From Morinoia aosen (lineage: Eukaryota > Arthropoda > Malacostraca > Amphipoda > Talitridae), in assembly GCA_030386875.1 (NCBI GenBank), contig CM059558.1, positions 930,001 to 994,000 on the forward strand: DNA of 64,000 nt, in the 5' to 3' direction. Each line of letters opens with the position of its first letter. Within the stretch, counting starts at the first letter, position 1. The position numbers were made by a program, and so were the translations under genes. The notes under the pieces are model-generated. The model saw only the letters and a program-made list of their open reading frames with translations, was not told the DNA's origin and made no database searches. Positions 1 to 13,294 of the stretch are shown in pieces.

Positions 1-2175
1 GCACGGGCGGAAACTTACTCATATCGTAAAATAAACGAATCAAATCTTGAAGAAATGCGCACCGTTCTAGAAGAATCAATGCCTACATTGCACATCTATC
101 AACAAAATTATAATGCTACGAGCATTGATGAAGCAGTAGTAAAGTTGACTGAAACTATAATGACCGCATACAATCAGTGTTGCCCAATTGTAACTCGTAC
201 AGTTACCCCGAAAAATAAACAAAAGCCCTGGATTACTAGAGACATCGTAATAAATATAAAGAAACGTCAAGCGTACCTAGCCCTCCTTTGCGAAGGGCGA
301 ATATCTAGAGAAACATATAACCGATTCAGAAACTATGTAACAAACCAGATAAGAACATCAAAAAAGAACTACTTTACGCTCAAGTTTACTCAATTGAAAA
401 ATGACGTTAAAAAGACTTGGAATCTCCTTAACTCTTGCTGTAAACCGAATAATGCCGATAAAAAGAAAATTGAATATGTCATTCAAGATAATGTGAAATA
501 CCATGAGAAGAAAGAAATTGCTAATCTCTTTAACAACTTCTTCATAAACGTAGGGAAAACTATAGCTGATGGTATTCCAAGTGAACCTACTGATCACCTG
601 GAATTTTTGGATCATATTCGAGAACCCAACTCCTTTTTCTTTACGCCTACAAACTCCTCCGATGTAATTACGTGCATAAACAACATGTAAAATAAATCGA
701 GTGGGCTACAAACGTTTCCGACTAAAGTACTTAAAGTTATTGCTGACATTGTAGCCCCGCTGATATCAAATATTATTAACCAGTCTCTCTCACTAGGCAC
801 TTTCCCGAACTCCCTCAAAGTTGCTAGAGTAACCCCTATCTTTAAAAGTGGTGAAAAAACCTGTGTAAACAATTATCGACCTATCTCCGTACTACCAATT
901 ATTAGCAAAGTATTCGAAAAGATTGTGTATAAAAAAGTGTACTCTTATTATGAACAAAAATCATTTCTTTACGATAAACAATACGGCTTTCGCTCTAAAA
1001 AATCAACAACACAGGCTATATTAAATCATTTACAATTCCTCTATTCTAATATAGATGAAGGAAAGCCTGTCTTCTCTGTATTTCTTGACTTTCGAAAAGC
1101 ATTCGATTGTGTGGACCATAAAATACTACTCTCGAAACTACACTGTTATGGCTTTCGAGAGATTGACCATGATTGGTTCAGATCATACCTAACAAATCGG
1201 AAGCAATACGTTGTCATTGACGACGCAAAATCAGACCCACAGACAATTAGCCATGGAGTTCCACAAGGATCTGTTCTTGGGCCTCTCCTGTTTCTGATTT
1301 TTATCAATGATATTGTAAAATCTACATCATTCTTCAAATTCATACTTTTTGCCGATGACAGTACGCTTTCTGCGGTCCTTCCGAACCAAAATCCCGCTAT
1401 GATTGTGGAGAGTATAAATAATGAACTTCATAAGATTTCATCGTGGCTCAAAGCTAATAAAATAAGCCTTAATATTGATAAAACAAATTATATTACATTC
1501 TCATACAAGAAAGATGTATCTCTCCCATGCATTAAAATTGGCGAAGGTGAAATCGAAGAAAAAAATTCATGTAAGTTTCTGGGCATCATAGTAGATAAAC
1601 ATCTGACCTTCAAAGAGCACATCACTCATATTAGTTCTAAATTATCAAAATCCATCGGAACCCTGAATAAAGTTGAAAATTTCCTGCCTGAAAAAGCTCT
1701 ACAAATGCTCTACCGAACGCTTATTTCTCCATACTTGCAATACGGAATAGAAGCGTGGCACGGAACTGATAAAAATAAAACCAACAAAATTTTTACTCTG
1801 CAGAAAAGAGCTGTCAGAGCGGTAAAGAACCTAGAATATAATGCTCACACAAATGATTCTTTCAAAAATTTACAAATACCTAAACTTTCGGATCTCTACA
1901 AAATCTCCATCTGTAATTTCATTTACAAAACATTAAGAAATGATGGCGACAATAGCCTAAGACAATTATTGACTGCGCAAACTGGTCATCACGACCATTT
2001 AACCCGAAATAGAAGTAAATTCATGCTTCCTTATTATTCGAAGGCCCGGTCGCAACACAGTATCCTCTTCGTTGGAACCAAAACTTGGAACTCCATACCT
2101 GCGGAGATCCGTAAATGTAATTCGTACAAAGTATTCAAAAGACATCTTGAGTCTCACTTCCTATCAGAATACTAG
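1..2175 (+). pseudogene. LINE ORF2 C-terminal two thirds: linker and reverse transcriptase
   Basis: The frame is open from base 1, so the endonuclease domain lies off the left edge. One in-frame TAA at 688-690 splits the frame. The same frame resumes at once and stays open to the stop at 2173-2175. Visible motifs are a fingers block reading NNYRPISVLP near 870-900, the catalytic block LDFRKAFDCVDH near 1084-1119, GVPQGS at 1255-1272, and the active site FADD at 1348-1359. After these come the thumb region and a C-terminal extension. Apart from the single stop the frame is clean, so the copy is fairly young or only lightly damaged. The methionine at 55 and the GTG at 925 are not biological starts. 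Confidence 0.87.
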
Positions 2176-2587
2176 TCGTGTAAGATCACCATGTCAAATC
2201 TTGCCTCCTACATGTAACTAATGATAATGTAATAATGTAACTTGCTTTGGGTAACATAACCGATATTCAGTCTGCTCTTGAATCGTTTTATCGAACATAC
2301 TGTTAAATATAGCCGATTTGACCTATATTGTAAAATACAGCATAAAATATCGAGTAAATTATCTCAATGATCAGTCTAATGCGAAACTAGGTTAAGTAAA
2401 CTAGGTTAAACATTATTGTACACCTTAGAATAACGTGATAATAGGATGCCCTAGAAGTCGCTGAACTTGTTCGGGCCCACAGGTAGCTATACTCAAATTT
2501 AACCATTGTACTAGACTTAAGAAACATTCTACCTCTGTATCACCTGTGGTAAATAAATTGTTTAAAATTGTTTAAATTGTTTATAAT
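1..2587 (+). mobile_element. LINE, CR1/Jockey-group, 3' part
   Basis: Non-LTR retrotransposon whose 5' half lies outside the window. It consists of the end of ORF2 (1-2175), a 3' UTR of about 380 bp, and a tail made of a short AT-rich repeat of the type attgtttaaa at about 2556-2587 rather than a plain poly(A). Microsatellite-like tails are usual in CR1-group LINEs. The reverse transcriptase is of the FADD type with a GVPQGSVLGP block, as in CR1/Jockey/Daphne-like elements. The exact family is not assigned. It is unrelated at the protein level to the second LINE family at 18-26 kb and 60-64 kb. Confidence 0.88.
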
Positions 2588-4976
2588 CTGATGCTGATTT
2601 CTGACTAATTGGATTGTTTAATTTTATCAAACTCAATATATGGAGATCCATTATCCAATATTTAGGTATAGAATGAGTTACCATTGAAATTGGATAAATT
2701 CTTTATCAAAATCAATATATAGCTGCGTCAAATAATTGATATTGGCATTGTATTGCATATGAACTCGACGAACACCATTTTTCAAATTTACAATAGTCTA
2801 CCCTTTCAACCTTCCAATTCTACAGAAAACAGCATTAACAGGTAGCCCTTTCTTGAATATATAAAATGTCACACAATATTCCTTCAAAACTTTTGTTCTC
2901 ATGCAGTTTTAGCTTATTGTGAAATGACGTCTCGATAAAACTTACGTCGCAATATTTATGAACAAAGATGAATGTCAACGACGGCTCTTTAGCTTTACAG
3001 TGTGGGAAACTCTGCAATTAAAAATTATAAACCTGAGTTACACACACTCAGTAGCTTAACCTGAAACCAAATTCGATGGTTTCATTCGTCCTGCATAGCG
3101 ATTTAGGCGCGTATTAAAATATTTATGCGTGTGCGTGAGTGTGTGTGTGGGATGGTGGCCACTCTACATCGTCGGTGTGTGTGTATGTATACTTTGGGAC
3201 ACATGACTTGGCGATTTATTTGCAACTAGAAAAGAAAGAAAAAGAAAAACATTTTATTTCCAGTAGCGATAGTACAAAATACCTATCATTGGTTTTTAAA
3301 GTATCTTAAAGTAAATTCACTTAGATGATACACACACACACGAGTATTGTAAAACTCATGTCACTAGTCGAAAATGAATGATTGAGGGCAATGCTCTCCT
3401 AATCTTGCTTAATCTACATTTGGTAATACATGGAATGATAATAATAACGTGCTCCCTACTTAATCTACATTTGATGATACATGTAATGATAATTATAAGA
3501 GACAACACAGTTTCATAGACGATGCATTTTCATTGTGTGTTTAGAACACTTCTTACAATTTACATATACATAATATGAAACTTCGCAATTCTTGACACGA
3601 GGAAATAATATTCGAGTTGTTTGTTTCGGAAGATATTCAAAAATGTCATTTTAAGAAAGCACGAAAAAATAAAAATACACATATATGAGCATGAGGACCA
3701 CTAAAATTTCAAGATTTGTATATCTAATTAAACAATTTTAACATAACGGTCATTAGTTGATAAGCATTTTATTTAAATATAAATGGATGATCACACAACA
3801 AATGTATAGTTTTTTACATGAATGCTTTACAATAATAAAGAGATGACGAGTTAGGTAATGTTACAAGTTGAGAGTGAACAGAAAAAAAACATCATCTCTG
3901 GTTAAAATGCCAGGTTTCAGTTCAGTACACACATATACGCATATATACATGTAAATATAAACACATATGCATACCTATGCAAATGCATACAACTAACACG
4001 TAAACATACACAAATACATTTCTATGCATCGAGGCAATCACAATATATGCACGTTCTATAAAAATGTTGTGCGATGTTCTGAAATATAAGATAATGAGCA
4101 AAGAAAATTCGTGACAACTCTTTCAGTATGTCTTGCTGCTTAAAATTTCTAATGATAATTGTAACGATGTTTTATTGAATATTGTATCGAAAAGATCATT
4201 GGTTGATAAGCATCTTATGTATCATATGTGGGTGATCGCGCAAAAAATATATTTGTATATATGTATTTTATAAATGCTGTACAATAATCAAGTGAAATGA
4301 TGTATTACGTAGTGACACATTCACCTATCTACGTACGCATAGCGTGCACAAGTACACATATGCACAAGTAAGCATGTGCGCAAATATCAGCGTTAACTAA
4401 TCAGTATAAACTAGCATTCCAATCTAGGGAATAGGAGAGCATATATTTTATTAGGGCATTGATTTTATAAAATTGCCGTACTAAAAATATTGGCACAAAA
4501 CAGTCTACCTTAGTCAGAAGCATGAAAACGATTTTTCTACAACGGTTCCCAAGTACAGAATTATTCCAGAAGCACGCGAGGCTTAGGTGCAGTTGTTATA
4601 ATATACTGAAGAGCGTAAGAGATGATATGATAATTTGCACTACACTAGCCTACCAAGAGCATTTTTGGACGTGACGAAGAAAGAAACAAGAATGTTCCAT
4701 AAGGGTGTCATATTAGGAAAAAAATCACATTATCTGTGAAATATGGTGCAAAATACCTGCAATTGATGAATATACATAGGTACAACATTTTACATGTACA
4801 AGACATTTAAGCTTTGGATTGCCTTACAATAATAAAATGAAATGATGTGTTGGGTAGTGTTAGAAGTTGGGAGTGAGAAAAAAGTCTGGTATTTATAGTT
4901 TATATACCAGTTGCTAGTCCAGTGCACACAAGTGTATGTGCACATATGCACACCCATATGCGCACATACACCCATA
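2588..4976. other. Intergenic DNA with CA/TG-rich repeats, no gene seen
   Basis: No convincing coding frame. It includes TG-rich microsatellite DNA at 3119-3190 and a 51-bp direct duplication (units starting at 3409 and 3460). Three diverged copies of a CA/TG-rich repeat lie at about 3745-3990, 4195-4400 and 4760-4976. Short open frames at 2835-3017 (minus) and 4790-4975 (minus) look accidental. Confidence 0.6.
3745..4976. repeat. Three diverged copies of a CA/TG-rich dispersed repeat
   Basis: Each copy has the same order: a ttgataagcat-like start, a stretch containing ttacaataataaa, a stretch like gttgggagtgagaa, then alternating cacatatgcac-type DNA. Copies sit at about 3745-3990, 4195-4400 and 4760-4976. 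Related sequence, including gcaaat(t/a)tcagcg, reappears at 17845-17990 just past the Gypsy element. The Gypsy element therefore seems to have landed inside a copy of this repeat. Confidence 0.6.
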
Positions 4977-6449
4977 TGTAGCAGTCGCTACAAAAATGTC
5001 TCATATCAATAAAATTCTCATTAAGATTTGAATAACACAATTATTGGCACAAACTATCTTACTGTAAATTATTACTAATAATTTTCTAATTGTAATTATT
5101 ACTCTTAATGTTTTTTGTGTGAATCACACAAATATTAAATAATACCAAACAACCGCTAGAATAGACCTAGGCATTGTGGCAACATCCCAGTGTACGCCGA
5201 TCCCCTAGCGTCATTTTGTGTCCTGGTCTTGTGTCGTAAAGAGCTCGTCGCGTATGTATAAATAAGTGCTTATTAGTGTAGATTTAAACTCACAATGGTG
5301 AATGTGTTGATAGTATTTCCCTGTGTTCTTATTAGTAGTTTCGTAAGTATTTTTTATGTTCTCGTTGAGGATTTTCCCCATACAGTGTAAGATGGAAGCA
5401 TCGTAAGAATCGAACCGGTTGTCTCTCGTTAGTGTCGTAGGCGTGTTTGGTAGTGTGGTCAGGATTCTTTAATTGTCAGAACAGTTGTGCAGTGTTATTG
5501 CCAATAGGATTCGTGGAATGTTTTGAGACTCCTTGTGCCAGAAATAATTGGTGACGTATTATAAATTCATCAGAGTGATAAGAGATATTGCTGATTAAGA
5601 AGCATGAAATTGTTTGTTATTGTTAATTGTCCAGCGCGCGCAAAATATTTTTATACATGCTCGATGCAATATAATATTACCTGATCTGTTAAGGCATTTA
5701 CGCCTTTGATGCGAAATAATTTCTCTTGTCCTGTCCGGTTTTATGTTGGAAATTAGTAGAGTAGTAAGGGTGTATTTTGCTGTCATGACTCGTCAGTCCC
5801 TATTCACTTCTTTGAGCCTCAAGGAGAATAACTCCTGACGGTTGACCATTGGAAAATAACTCAAGGTTTCCCCGTGGTGTGAACTTAAAACTAGAGGGAC
5901 TGTACTTGTGGTTTCTTCTGTTTTTCTCCTTGGATTGAGTCATCCAGCGTCCTTGAATATTTCCAGATTCTCCGACGCCTCCACGACCACACTTACCATA
6001 AACACAAATCACCTGGGCCTTGATCTTACCCAATAACTCCTGGGTGAATTGTTAAACCGAACCCAAACACTCGTTCGAGAGCTTGAACCAAAAATTCTTA
6101 TTAAATCACCAGGTCCCTTGCCCTCATAAGAGATGGACCAGATTCGGTGCCTTTTTATATGTCTGTAAATAAACGGGATATCAGAAAGACAATTACACTT
6201 ACACACCTCAACCAGCCGGATCAGCTATCTCCAGGACTGCGAAGTATCCTCAGCCAAGATCGGCAGTAACAAGACTCGTCAATCCTGCCGGCTCCTCCAA
6301 TAAAAACGCAAAAGCTGAGTCCCAAACGTTTCCTCATTGTCCTTCTCGCACGGTACTCAAAAACACGTTTCCTCGGTATTTGAGTTTGAGCTGGAACGAT
6401 CATTGTAAAACCTCATAAGTTAATCAAACCCAGACCTCAAACTCAAAAG
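4977..6449 (+). repeat. 5' LTR of outer Gypsy element
   Basis: Starts with TGTAGC, and its first 170 bp match the reverse complement of the LTR remnant at 59.3-59.6 kb. A weaker match runs to the LTR of the nested element, including the opening TGTAGC and the later gtggcaaca motif. The 3' end is placed next to the primer-binding site at 6450 and may be a few bases earlier, at 6445. Length is about 1.47 kb, against 2.32 kb for the nested element. Confidence 0.72.
5257..5264 (+). promoter_or_regulatory. Candidate TATA box in outer LTR
   Basis: A tataaata box lies about 280 bp into the LTR, where a U3 promoter would be expected. No experimental support and no clear initiator. Confidence 0.4.
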
Positions 6450-6459
6450 TGGTGACCCC
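6450..6459 (+). other. Primer-binding site, tRNA-Trp-like
   Basis: tggtgacccc directly follows the LTR. This equals the first ten bases of the site complementary to the 3' end of tRNA-Trp, the primer reported for CsRn1-clade Gypsy elements. The match ends after ten bases. Confidence 0.55.
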
Positions 6460-6858
6460 AAGTTTTAAAACGATTTAACTCGAGGAGTGTTTGAGAGAAC
6501 GTGGGAGAGGGAAATTGTTGGCATGTCATTGTAGTGATAAGTTCACATTATTGAGTGGCCTAAAGTTTTTTCTTCCGAAGGATTTACCGTGCTAATGAGT
6601 TTTCTCTGAGCAGCTCTAAAAAAAATTTTTCTCCACATATACTTACGTTGTTCCCTGTCTTATGTCTCATGTGCCACAGTATGTAGGAAAAATATTTTTT
6701 CACCTTCTTTCCGGTTCCTTTCCGGTTATATCTGGCGACCGCTATATTTTTCTTTCTCTCTTTTCAAGTCTTTTACTTTGAATAACTGTGTAGGTGTACT
6801 CACCATAATCCTCTGACATTCTAAGATTCAAGCGGTTAGGTTTGATTACGTAAATTCC

Positions 6859-7595
6859 GTGATGTTATTGATTAATTTTTTAGTTTACCACTTGTCAAAA
6901 AAAATTGTCATTATTATCGACGCCAGAAAAGTTGTAAATCCAGCGCGTGCAAAACCCATAACTCTCCCGCCTTTCATTCCAGCAGAAAGCTCGACTTGGT
7001 TTAGCCAAGTCGAAGATATTTTTATTCATAACAATATGTTAGATGAACGAGACAAATTTTATGCGTTAATAGCCGCCATGCCCACGCATATGCTAACGGA
7101 TTCGCAGGATCTTATCAATAATCCGCCTCCGATAGATCCGTACACTGTGTTGAAAGATAAAATCATGGCTAAGTTGCAGATGTCCGATGCGGACAAGTTT
7201 AGGTCTCTTGTTGATGACTCAGCTATTCCGAATGTCTCTGTTTCGTTTCCTCCAGCACTTTTGGTAAAAGAACTAAAAAATCTCGCCGCCGGTGTTGGCA
7301 TAGCCGAAAGATTCTTTAAAGAATTATTTATGACTAAGTTACCACCAAACGTGCGCCCATTTCTGTCAATGGTAGGTCCGGATGAGAGCTTGACTCCTTG
7401 GCCCAAGCAGCTGAGACAGTGATGAGGAACCTTAATATGTTACAAAGAGCGCATGTAGCTCCCTTGAACGCATCAGCCGCGATTTTTAGTCCGTCATATA
7501 CACCCAATATCCAACCTCCCACCTCCATGGAATCAATGCAGCGTGAGATTTTAGAATTAAAACAAGCCTTCGAGAGATGTCAGTTAGGTCACAGT
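6859..7595 (+). pseudogene. Gag, 5' part, of outer Gypsy element
   Basis: Encodes a capsid-type Gag region recognisable by [28 protein letters not shown] and [10 protein letters not shown]. Each has a close counterpart in the Gag of the nested element ([18 protein letters not shown] and so on). The fossil gene is broken and is interrupted at 7595 by the nested insertion. Its other half resumes at 17166. Confidence 0.82.
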
Positions 7596-9915
7596 TGTCG
7601 GGTTTTGATCTTACGCCGTTGGGTGGTTGAATGTAAATATTAATTTTGAACGACAAGAACAAACTCGAACGATTCTCGAAGCGTAAGGGAAAATTATGAG
7701 AAGGAAAATGAAAACGTTTTTGGAACTCAGCTCGAATTCAGGCGGAATTTATTTGCAGAGGAAACCAGGAAAACTGGCTTGGATCTTGATCTCGGAGAGC
7801 TTGTCTAGGTGGGCAATCCTTGCCGGAGGACCAGGCTGGCGTTGACGAAGGCCGGCACGCGATGGAGTAAGCGGGGTGAGTGAGTTGTATTTTGGGAATT
7901 TGAGTTTGGCAATTAGAGATGATTGAGCGCAGGTCAGTAATTTAGTTCAGGTAGAACTAATGACTCCAAATTAAGATGGTGTGTGAGTGAGCAGTTAAAT
8001 CAGGCTCAGGTGAGCAGAATCAAGTCGGCACATTAGCAGGAGCAAGTTGAATTGCTTGCTCAGATTCGTAGTAACAAGTTTAGTCTCTGCTTGTGCGAAT
8101 AGCAATTAGCCTGGCACTCAAGGTAAACCAGGGATAATGTGTGATGGCGTTTGTTGACGTAAAACTCTAGGCTGAGTTAAAGGCGGAGCTCAAGGTAAAC
8201 CAGGGATAATGTGTGATGGCGTTTGTTGACGTGAAACTCTAGGCTGAGTTAAAGGCGGAGCTCAAAGGTAAACCCAGGGAGATTTGACTGTGAGGGTTGT
8301 GTGTGTATGGCGCTGATGTAGAGGTCCTGCACAGGAGTCCAGGATGCTGGATTAGGCGTTCCAGGAGAGACATTCAGACAATCCAACACTGACAATCCCA
8401 ATTATAATGACAACCTTTCCCACACGGAGAAATCCGAAAAACTCCTACAGGTCTGACACCAGCCAATTAGGATGCTCACTTTGGCAACTCAAAAGAGATA
8501 GGACAGACTTTAGGTTGACAGACTTTTAATCAAGAAATAAATTGTTTAATCACTAATGCCGCTGGCTTTAAATTCTGAGTATTCGGTTTAAGAATTTCAA
8601 AGAATCAAGATCGTGATTCCTTACAGAGACTACGGGCAAGTAAACACGAGATCTACGGAATATGGTGAAAATATCAGTGACTGCACTTTTGAAAGCAGTA
8701 AGAAAAAAAAGACATTAAAATCCTGAAGTTTATGGAAATAAATCCTACTGAAAAATCTTAGTAGATATCATATGCAATAAAAAGGAATTAAATAATAATA
8801 TGTATCCCCAATGATGAAGGAAGGGGGAAACCTAACGTTGATTTCACAGGCGGAGAATACAAGAGGAAAGAAAGCACGAAAGCATGAGTTACGTGTGGCG
8901 ATTTAGCCGGCGCCTATACGCGTCGGCCTCAGCCAGAGAGAGACGCCAGCAATTTGCACACACTTAAGATAGGCAGATGGTAGTGGGTGTTTTGTCACAA
9001 GAATGCGATGAGTTAAATTAAATTTTATTGAAATGTTTTTTTTATATTGAAATAAGTGCGATTAGATAAAGGTCTCACAGAGTATGGAATTAAGGAATGA
9101 AGTTCCAAAATTTATCTAGCATAGGCATGAATACTTTTCGTAATTTTAAACTACTGCAAGGCGTTTGTAAAAAAAAGAATAAATTCTACTATAACATATG
9201 CCTATAGTATTTTATAATCACAGAGTAGTGAGAAGAGACAGCGATGCGAGGTTCTGCCATCACACAAAGACGCTATCGAACGAACGCCGGCAATTTTCGC
9301 CGCGTTCATTTAAGCAGATATTATCGTAGATTAGTAGACTCGAAAGGAAGAAGGAACGAGCCTGATTATGCTTTGATAATAAATTCATGACACGGAAATG
9401 AAATGCACATCAAACATGATTATGTTTTGATAATAAAATCGTGACACGGAAATGCAATATCTTTACGCTAAGTCACGCTTGAGAAAAAGAGACAAACAAA
9501 AGACACGTGCTACATCAATATTCCCTCTCACAACTACGTAACTTACTAACACTGCACTGTCACTTATTAATACTCACTGACACGACGAAAAGGAACACGA
9601 TAATTTTCTAACACATTTAAAAACTTACGAGAAATTTGCTTGTAACACTGCCAAAGAAGAACGCCAAGTGAGAGTGGCTGTTTGAATCAAAAGATGCGCA
9701 ACTGCGCAGTGTTGCCACCAGAGGGCTTCTCTCTCGAAAAATGTCAAGTGTCATTTTATTATTTCGTGCATTTACACAAAACTTCAATGATTAAGGATTA
9801 GAAGTAGAAAATAATTAATAATAAATTATAGTAATATTTTTAATGCTAATGATTAATTTATTTCAGTATGAATAGCAATTTTATAATTTTTACGCTTATG
9901 TAGCGGTATGCTACA
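7596..9915 (-). repeat. 3' LTR of nested Gypsy element
   Basis: Direct copy of 14845-17165, starting tgtcggg and ending tgctaca on the plus strand. At 2.32 kb it is long for a Gypsy LTR. It contains an internal 72-bp tandem duplication (units starting at 8117, 8189 and, partial, 8261) and a 51-bp near-duplication at about 9362-9451. It has no long open frame. Confidence 0.95.
8117..8275 (-). repeat. 72-bp tandem repeat inside the LTR
   Basis: Two full units begin at 8117 and 8189, with a partial third at 8261, each starting ctca(a)aggtaaaccagg. The same array is present in the other LTR from about 15366, so it predates this insertion. Confidence 0.85.
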
Positions 9916-9930
9916 TTACCCCCCAAGGCG
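9916..9930 (-). other. Polypurine tract of nested Gypsy element
   Basis: On the minus strand the bases next to the 3' LTR read ccttggggggtaa, a G-rich purine run at the usual plus-strand primer position. The same tract adjoins the LTR remnant at 59635. Confidence 0.75.
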
Positions 9931-9956
9931 CAGACCGAAAGGTCCACCCGCTGCAA

Positions 9957-12900
9957 TCATCTGTAGCGGGAAGGAGGGCGAACTACACGACCCTGCCGAG
10001 TTCGGCAATTGGCAAATGATACTGAGCGGGGAAGTTTCACCAAACGGGTCTGCAAGTTTAGATCGGCAAGAGTCCTAGGAACAGGAGTTACTGCAGCGGG
10101 CTCGTCTGGTCTCTCCAGACTTGTCGCTGTGTCAGTAAGAGGACTAGAGTTAGAATCTACGATAGGCGTAGGGATAGAGTTTGCGTGTACAGGCACATAG
10201 AAAGGGTTACACTCAAGCTGACTAGGCAACAATGCAGTCAACTGAGGAAGCTGAGATGGTAGATATGATCGAGTCTCAGTGGAAGGAGAAATCTGCGGAG
10301 AAGATGATGAGTTATAAGTTACACTATGATCAGAAGTGTATGCGACTTTTAATCTGTCTATGCTCACAGGGTCGCTCGAGCCGAATCTGTCGAGGATGAA
10401 ATATTTTTGCTTGCGTTTAAGTACTTTGAATGGGCCATCATAAGGGCGCGTGAGTGTAGGCTTAATAGCATCATTGCGGACATACACATGTGTGCAGTCT
10501 TGCAGGGCAGAATCTAGTCTGTCCTCAGTCTGAGGCATTCGTGGAGCCACATACTTGATCTGGCGCATGCAATCTTTAAGGGAGGTTACGTAAGCGGAAC
10601 GGTCAGCGGGTGAAAATTCAGGCAAGGGTTTTGGGTCAACAATGTCGCCGGGGAGACGAAGGGTCTGACCGTATAGCATTTCAGCCGCTGTGCATTGCTG
10701 ATCCTGTCTATGCAGATTTCTGATGCTAAGTAGTACTACTGGAACTCTATCAGTCCAATCGTGACTGCAATTAAGGCAGCGCAAGGCAGACTTGAGGTCT
10801 CTGTGGACTCTCTCAATAAGTCCATTTGACTGCGGATGATATGCTGTAGTGGATGTGTTTGCACACCCTAAGGCGGAGCTAAGCTCCCTCCAGAAGTTGG
10901 AGGTGAATTGTGATCCCCGGTCATGTGTGACACTTAAGGGAACCCCAAATCTAGAGATCCAGTTAGATAAGAAGGCGCGTGCTACAGTCTCAGTTTGTGT
11001 ATCTGGGAGAGGGACAGCCTCAACCCAACGCGTGAACCTATCGATGATGGTCAACAAATAAGAATAACCGCGCGATACAGGCAAGGGACCGACTAGGTCT
11101 AGGTGGACAGAGTCAAACTTTTGACCGGTGAATGCACAACTCTGCAGTGCTGCACGATTATGTTTCACCACCTTACTACTCTGACACGCATGGCAAGTTT
11201 GCACAATTTGCTTGACCTCCTTACGCATCGCTGGCCAGACGTAACGATCAGAAATCAAACGCAATGTACGGTTAATACCAGGGTGACTGAGGGAATGGTA
11301 GTGGAGGACAGCTACTCTGCGGAGAGTCGCAGGAAGATACAAACGAGAAAGTCGCTCGGCATCACGATACACGCCGTCAACCAAGGTTAGTTTTGGAAGG
11401 GAAGGGTTAGAAGATTTGAGAAGGTCCTGAAGTTCAGGATCCTCCTTTTGAGCATTACAAATGTTGCCGAAGGTGATTTCGCCACTGGTTTGGACAGTAT
11501 TGATGCGGGACAAGCAATCGGCCACAGTATTGTCGAGACCTTTAATGAAACGGATGTCAGTTGTGAACTGACTTATAAAGGAAAGGTGTCGAGCTTCTCT
11601 AGGCGAATGTCTTTCAGAAGGCATTTTTATAGCTGAGGTCAAAGGTTTGTGATCTGTGTAGATCACAAACTCCCTTGCCTCTAGAGCATAGCGAAAGTGT
11701 CTCACAGATAGGTAGATAGCAAGAAGTTCCCTACCGAACGCGCTATAACCACGCTCAGTGGGCGACAGCTTTTTGGAAAAGAAAGCAAGAGGAGAGATGT
11801 TAGTTCCTACTTGTTGTTGCAACACAGCACCTACGGCGGTACTGGATGCGTCAACAACGAGGCTGAAATCAGCATTAGCAATAGGGTAGGATAGTTCAGT
11901 CGCGGAAGCTAACTTATGTTTTATCTCTTCGAACGCTCCCCGTGCTGCGTCTGTCCATTTTATCTCAATAGATTTGCCTTTTCGTTTCGGTTCGAGGAGG
12001 TCAGACAAGGGCGCTAAGGTTTGAGCACAGTTGCGTATGAAACGATGGTAGAAGTTAACAGAACCTAGGAACCTTCTTAGTTCCTTCTGGGTCTGTGGAA
12101 GAGGAAAGTTTTTGATCACTTCTACTTTGGAAGGCAAAGGTTTTAGACCTAGGCTAGAGATTTCATGACCTAAGTAAATCAGTGATGGCTTTCCGAGCTC
12201 ACATTTTGCAGGATTTACGAGGAGTCCATTGTCGGACAATCTTTGAAAAACGACCCTAAGATGGTCTCTGTGCAACTCTGGGGTTGTGGACGCCACAAGG
12301 ATGTCGTCTAGATAGACATAAGCGAAAGTGAGATCAGAGAAAATTTCAGCCATGTGCCTTTGGAACGTCTGAGGAGCGTTCCTCAAGCCGTATGGCATCT
12401 TTAAGAATTCGAAGAGACCGAACGGAGTGATTACCGCGGTCTTAGGAATCGCAGACTCATCCAAGGGAATTTGGTGAAAGGCGGACTGAAGGTCTATCTT
12501 AGAGAAAATTTGTGCTCCCTCTAAATTTGCACTGAAATCGTGAAGGTAAGGAATAGGGTGGCGATCAGGTAAAGTAACGGCGTTCAACCTGCGGAAATCC
12601 CCGCACGGTCTGAATTCACCGTTAGCCTTGGGGACTAGCAAAAGAGGGCTAGCCCAAGGGCTTTTGGAAGTGCGTATGACGCCATCCTCGAGTAAGCGCG
12701 CAAATTCTTTCTTAGCTAACGCCAATCGATCAGGTGGCAGTCGCCTAGCACGGGAGAAAACTGGCGGACCCTGCGTCTCTATGAAGTGCTTTGTACACGT
12801 TTGCATGCTGTTAGAAACTAAGTTAGGGTTTGTTAATGCAGGGAAATTTTTAAGTTCCTGTTCAAACATGCACTCCTCCTTGAAAGCAATCGAGAAGGAA

Positions 12901-13280
12901 TGCAAGACATTAGCTCTAGTTATGCTGCAAGCGGGAATTGAGATCTGTGTCTCCTCGTCCCTAATACATCTATTCTTAATGTCTACAACTATGCCATACT
13001 TGGCCAGAAAGTCTGCACCTATTATGGGTTCTTGGACTTCAGCTATCAAGAAGGTGAATACAAATTTTCTCCTCAATCCCAGACCGCACATTAAAATTCT
13101 CTCACCGAAACAAGGTATTGGCGTGCCGTTTGCGGCGCGTAATGTCGCCAACAAGGGGTTATTTTTATCTTTCACCGTGGCTGGGATAATTGAAACACTG
13201 GATCCAGTGTCAATCAAGAATCGATACTTAGTGACGGGATCGTGAATAGTAAGGAGGCGAGTAGTCTGGGAATGAGGCAA
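9957..13280 (-). CDS. pol: Pol polyprotein: protease, reverse transcriptase, RNase H, integrase
   Basis: About 1107 residues, open throughout. Aspartic protease motif DTGSS is at residues 24-28. The reverse transcriptase active site YLDD is at 323-326. RNase H shows [15 protein letters not shown] and a later TDHKPL. Integrase has an HHCC zinc region (HPGINRT, then CHACQSSK) and a DD35E triad at about D728, D787 and E823. The C-terminal domain ends in a basic tail, [11 protein letters not shown]. There is no ATG at the 5' end. The frame is -1 relative to gag and overlaps its end, so expression by -1 ribosomal frameshifting, usual in Gypsy elements, is expected. Confidence 0.95.
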   Translation of the reverse strand: MPHSQTTRLLTIHDPVTKYRFLIDTGSSVSIIPATVKDKNNPLLATLRAANGTPIPCFGERILMCGLGLRRKFVFTFLIAEVQEPIIGADFLAKYGIVVDIKNRCIRDEETQISIPACSITRANVLHSFSIAFKEECMFEQELKNFPALTNPNLVSNSMQTCTKHFIETQGPPVFSRARRLPPDRLALAKKEFARLLEDGVIRTSKSPWASPLLLVPKANGEFRPCGDFRRLNAVTLPDRHPIPYLHDFSANLEGAQIFSKIDLQSAFHQIPLDESAIPKTAVITPFGLFEFLKMPYGLRNAPQTFQRHMAEIFSDLTFAYVYLDDILVASTTPELHRDHLRVVFQRLSDNGLLVNPAKCELGKPSLIYLGHEISSLGLKPLPSKVEVIKNFPLPQTQKELRRFLGSVNFYHRFIRNCAQTLAPLSDLLEPKRKGKSIEIKWTDAARGAFEEIKHKLASATELSYPIANADFSLVVDASSTAVGAVLQQQVGTNISPLAFFSKKLSPTERGYSAFGRELLAIYLSVRHFRYALEAREFVIYTDHKPLTSAIKMPSERHSPREARHLSFISQFTTDIRFIKGLDNTVADCLSRINTVQTSGEITFGNICNAQKEDPELQDLLKSSNPSLPKLTLVDGVYRDAERLSRLYLPATLRRVAVLHYHSLSHPGINRTLRLISDRYVWPAMRKEVKQIVQTCHACQSSKVVKHNRAALQSCAFTGQKFDSVHLDLVGPLPVSRGYSYLLTIIDRFTRWVEAVPLPDTQTETVARAFLSNWISRFGVPLSVTHDRGSQFTSNFWRELSSALGCANTSTTAYHPQSNGLIERVHRDLKSALRCLNCSHDWTDRVPVVLLSIRNLHRQDQQCTAAEMLYGQTLRLPGDIVDPKPLPEFSPADRSAYVTSLKDCMRQIKYVAPRMPQTEDRLDSALQDCTHVYVRNDAIKPTLTRPYDGPFKVLKRKQKYFILDRFGSSDPVSIDRLKVAYTSDHSVTYNSSSSPQISPSTETRSYLPSQLPQLTALLPSQLECNPFYVPVHANSIPTPIVDSNSSPLTDTATSLERPDEPAAVTPVPRTLADLNLQTRLVKLPRSVSFANCRTRQGRVVRPPSRYR

Positions 13281-13294
13281 CGCAGTACTCGCTA

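Noticed and set aside
12628-13245. Plus-strand open frame of 205 codons opposite Gypsy pol
   Set aside because: Antisense shadow of the protease/reverse transcriptase coding strand.
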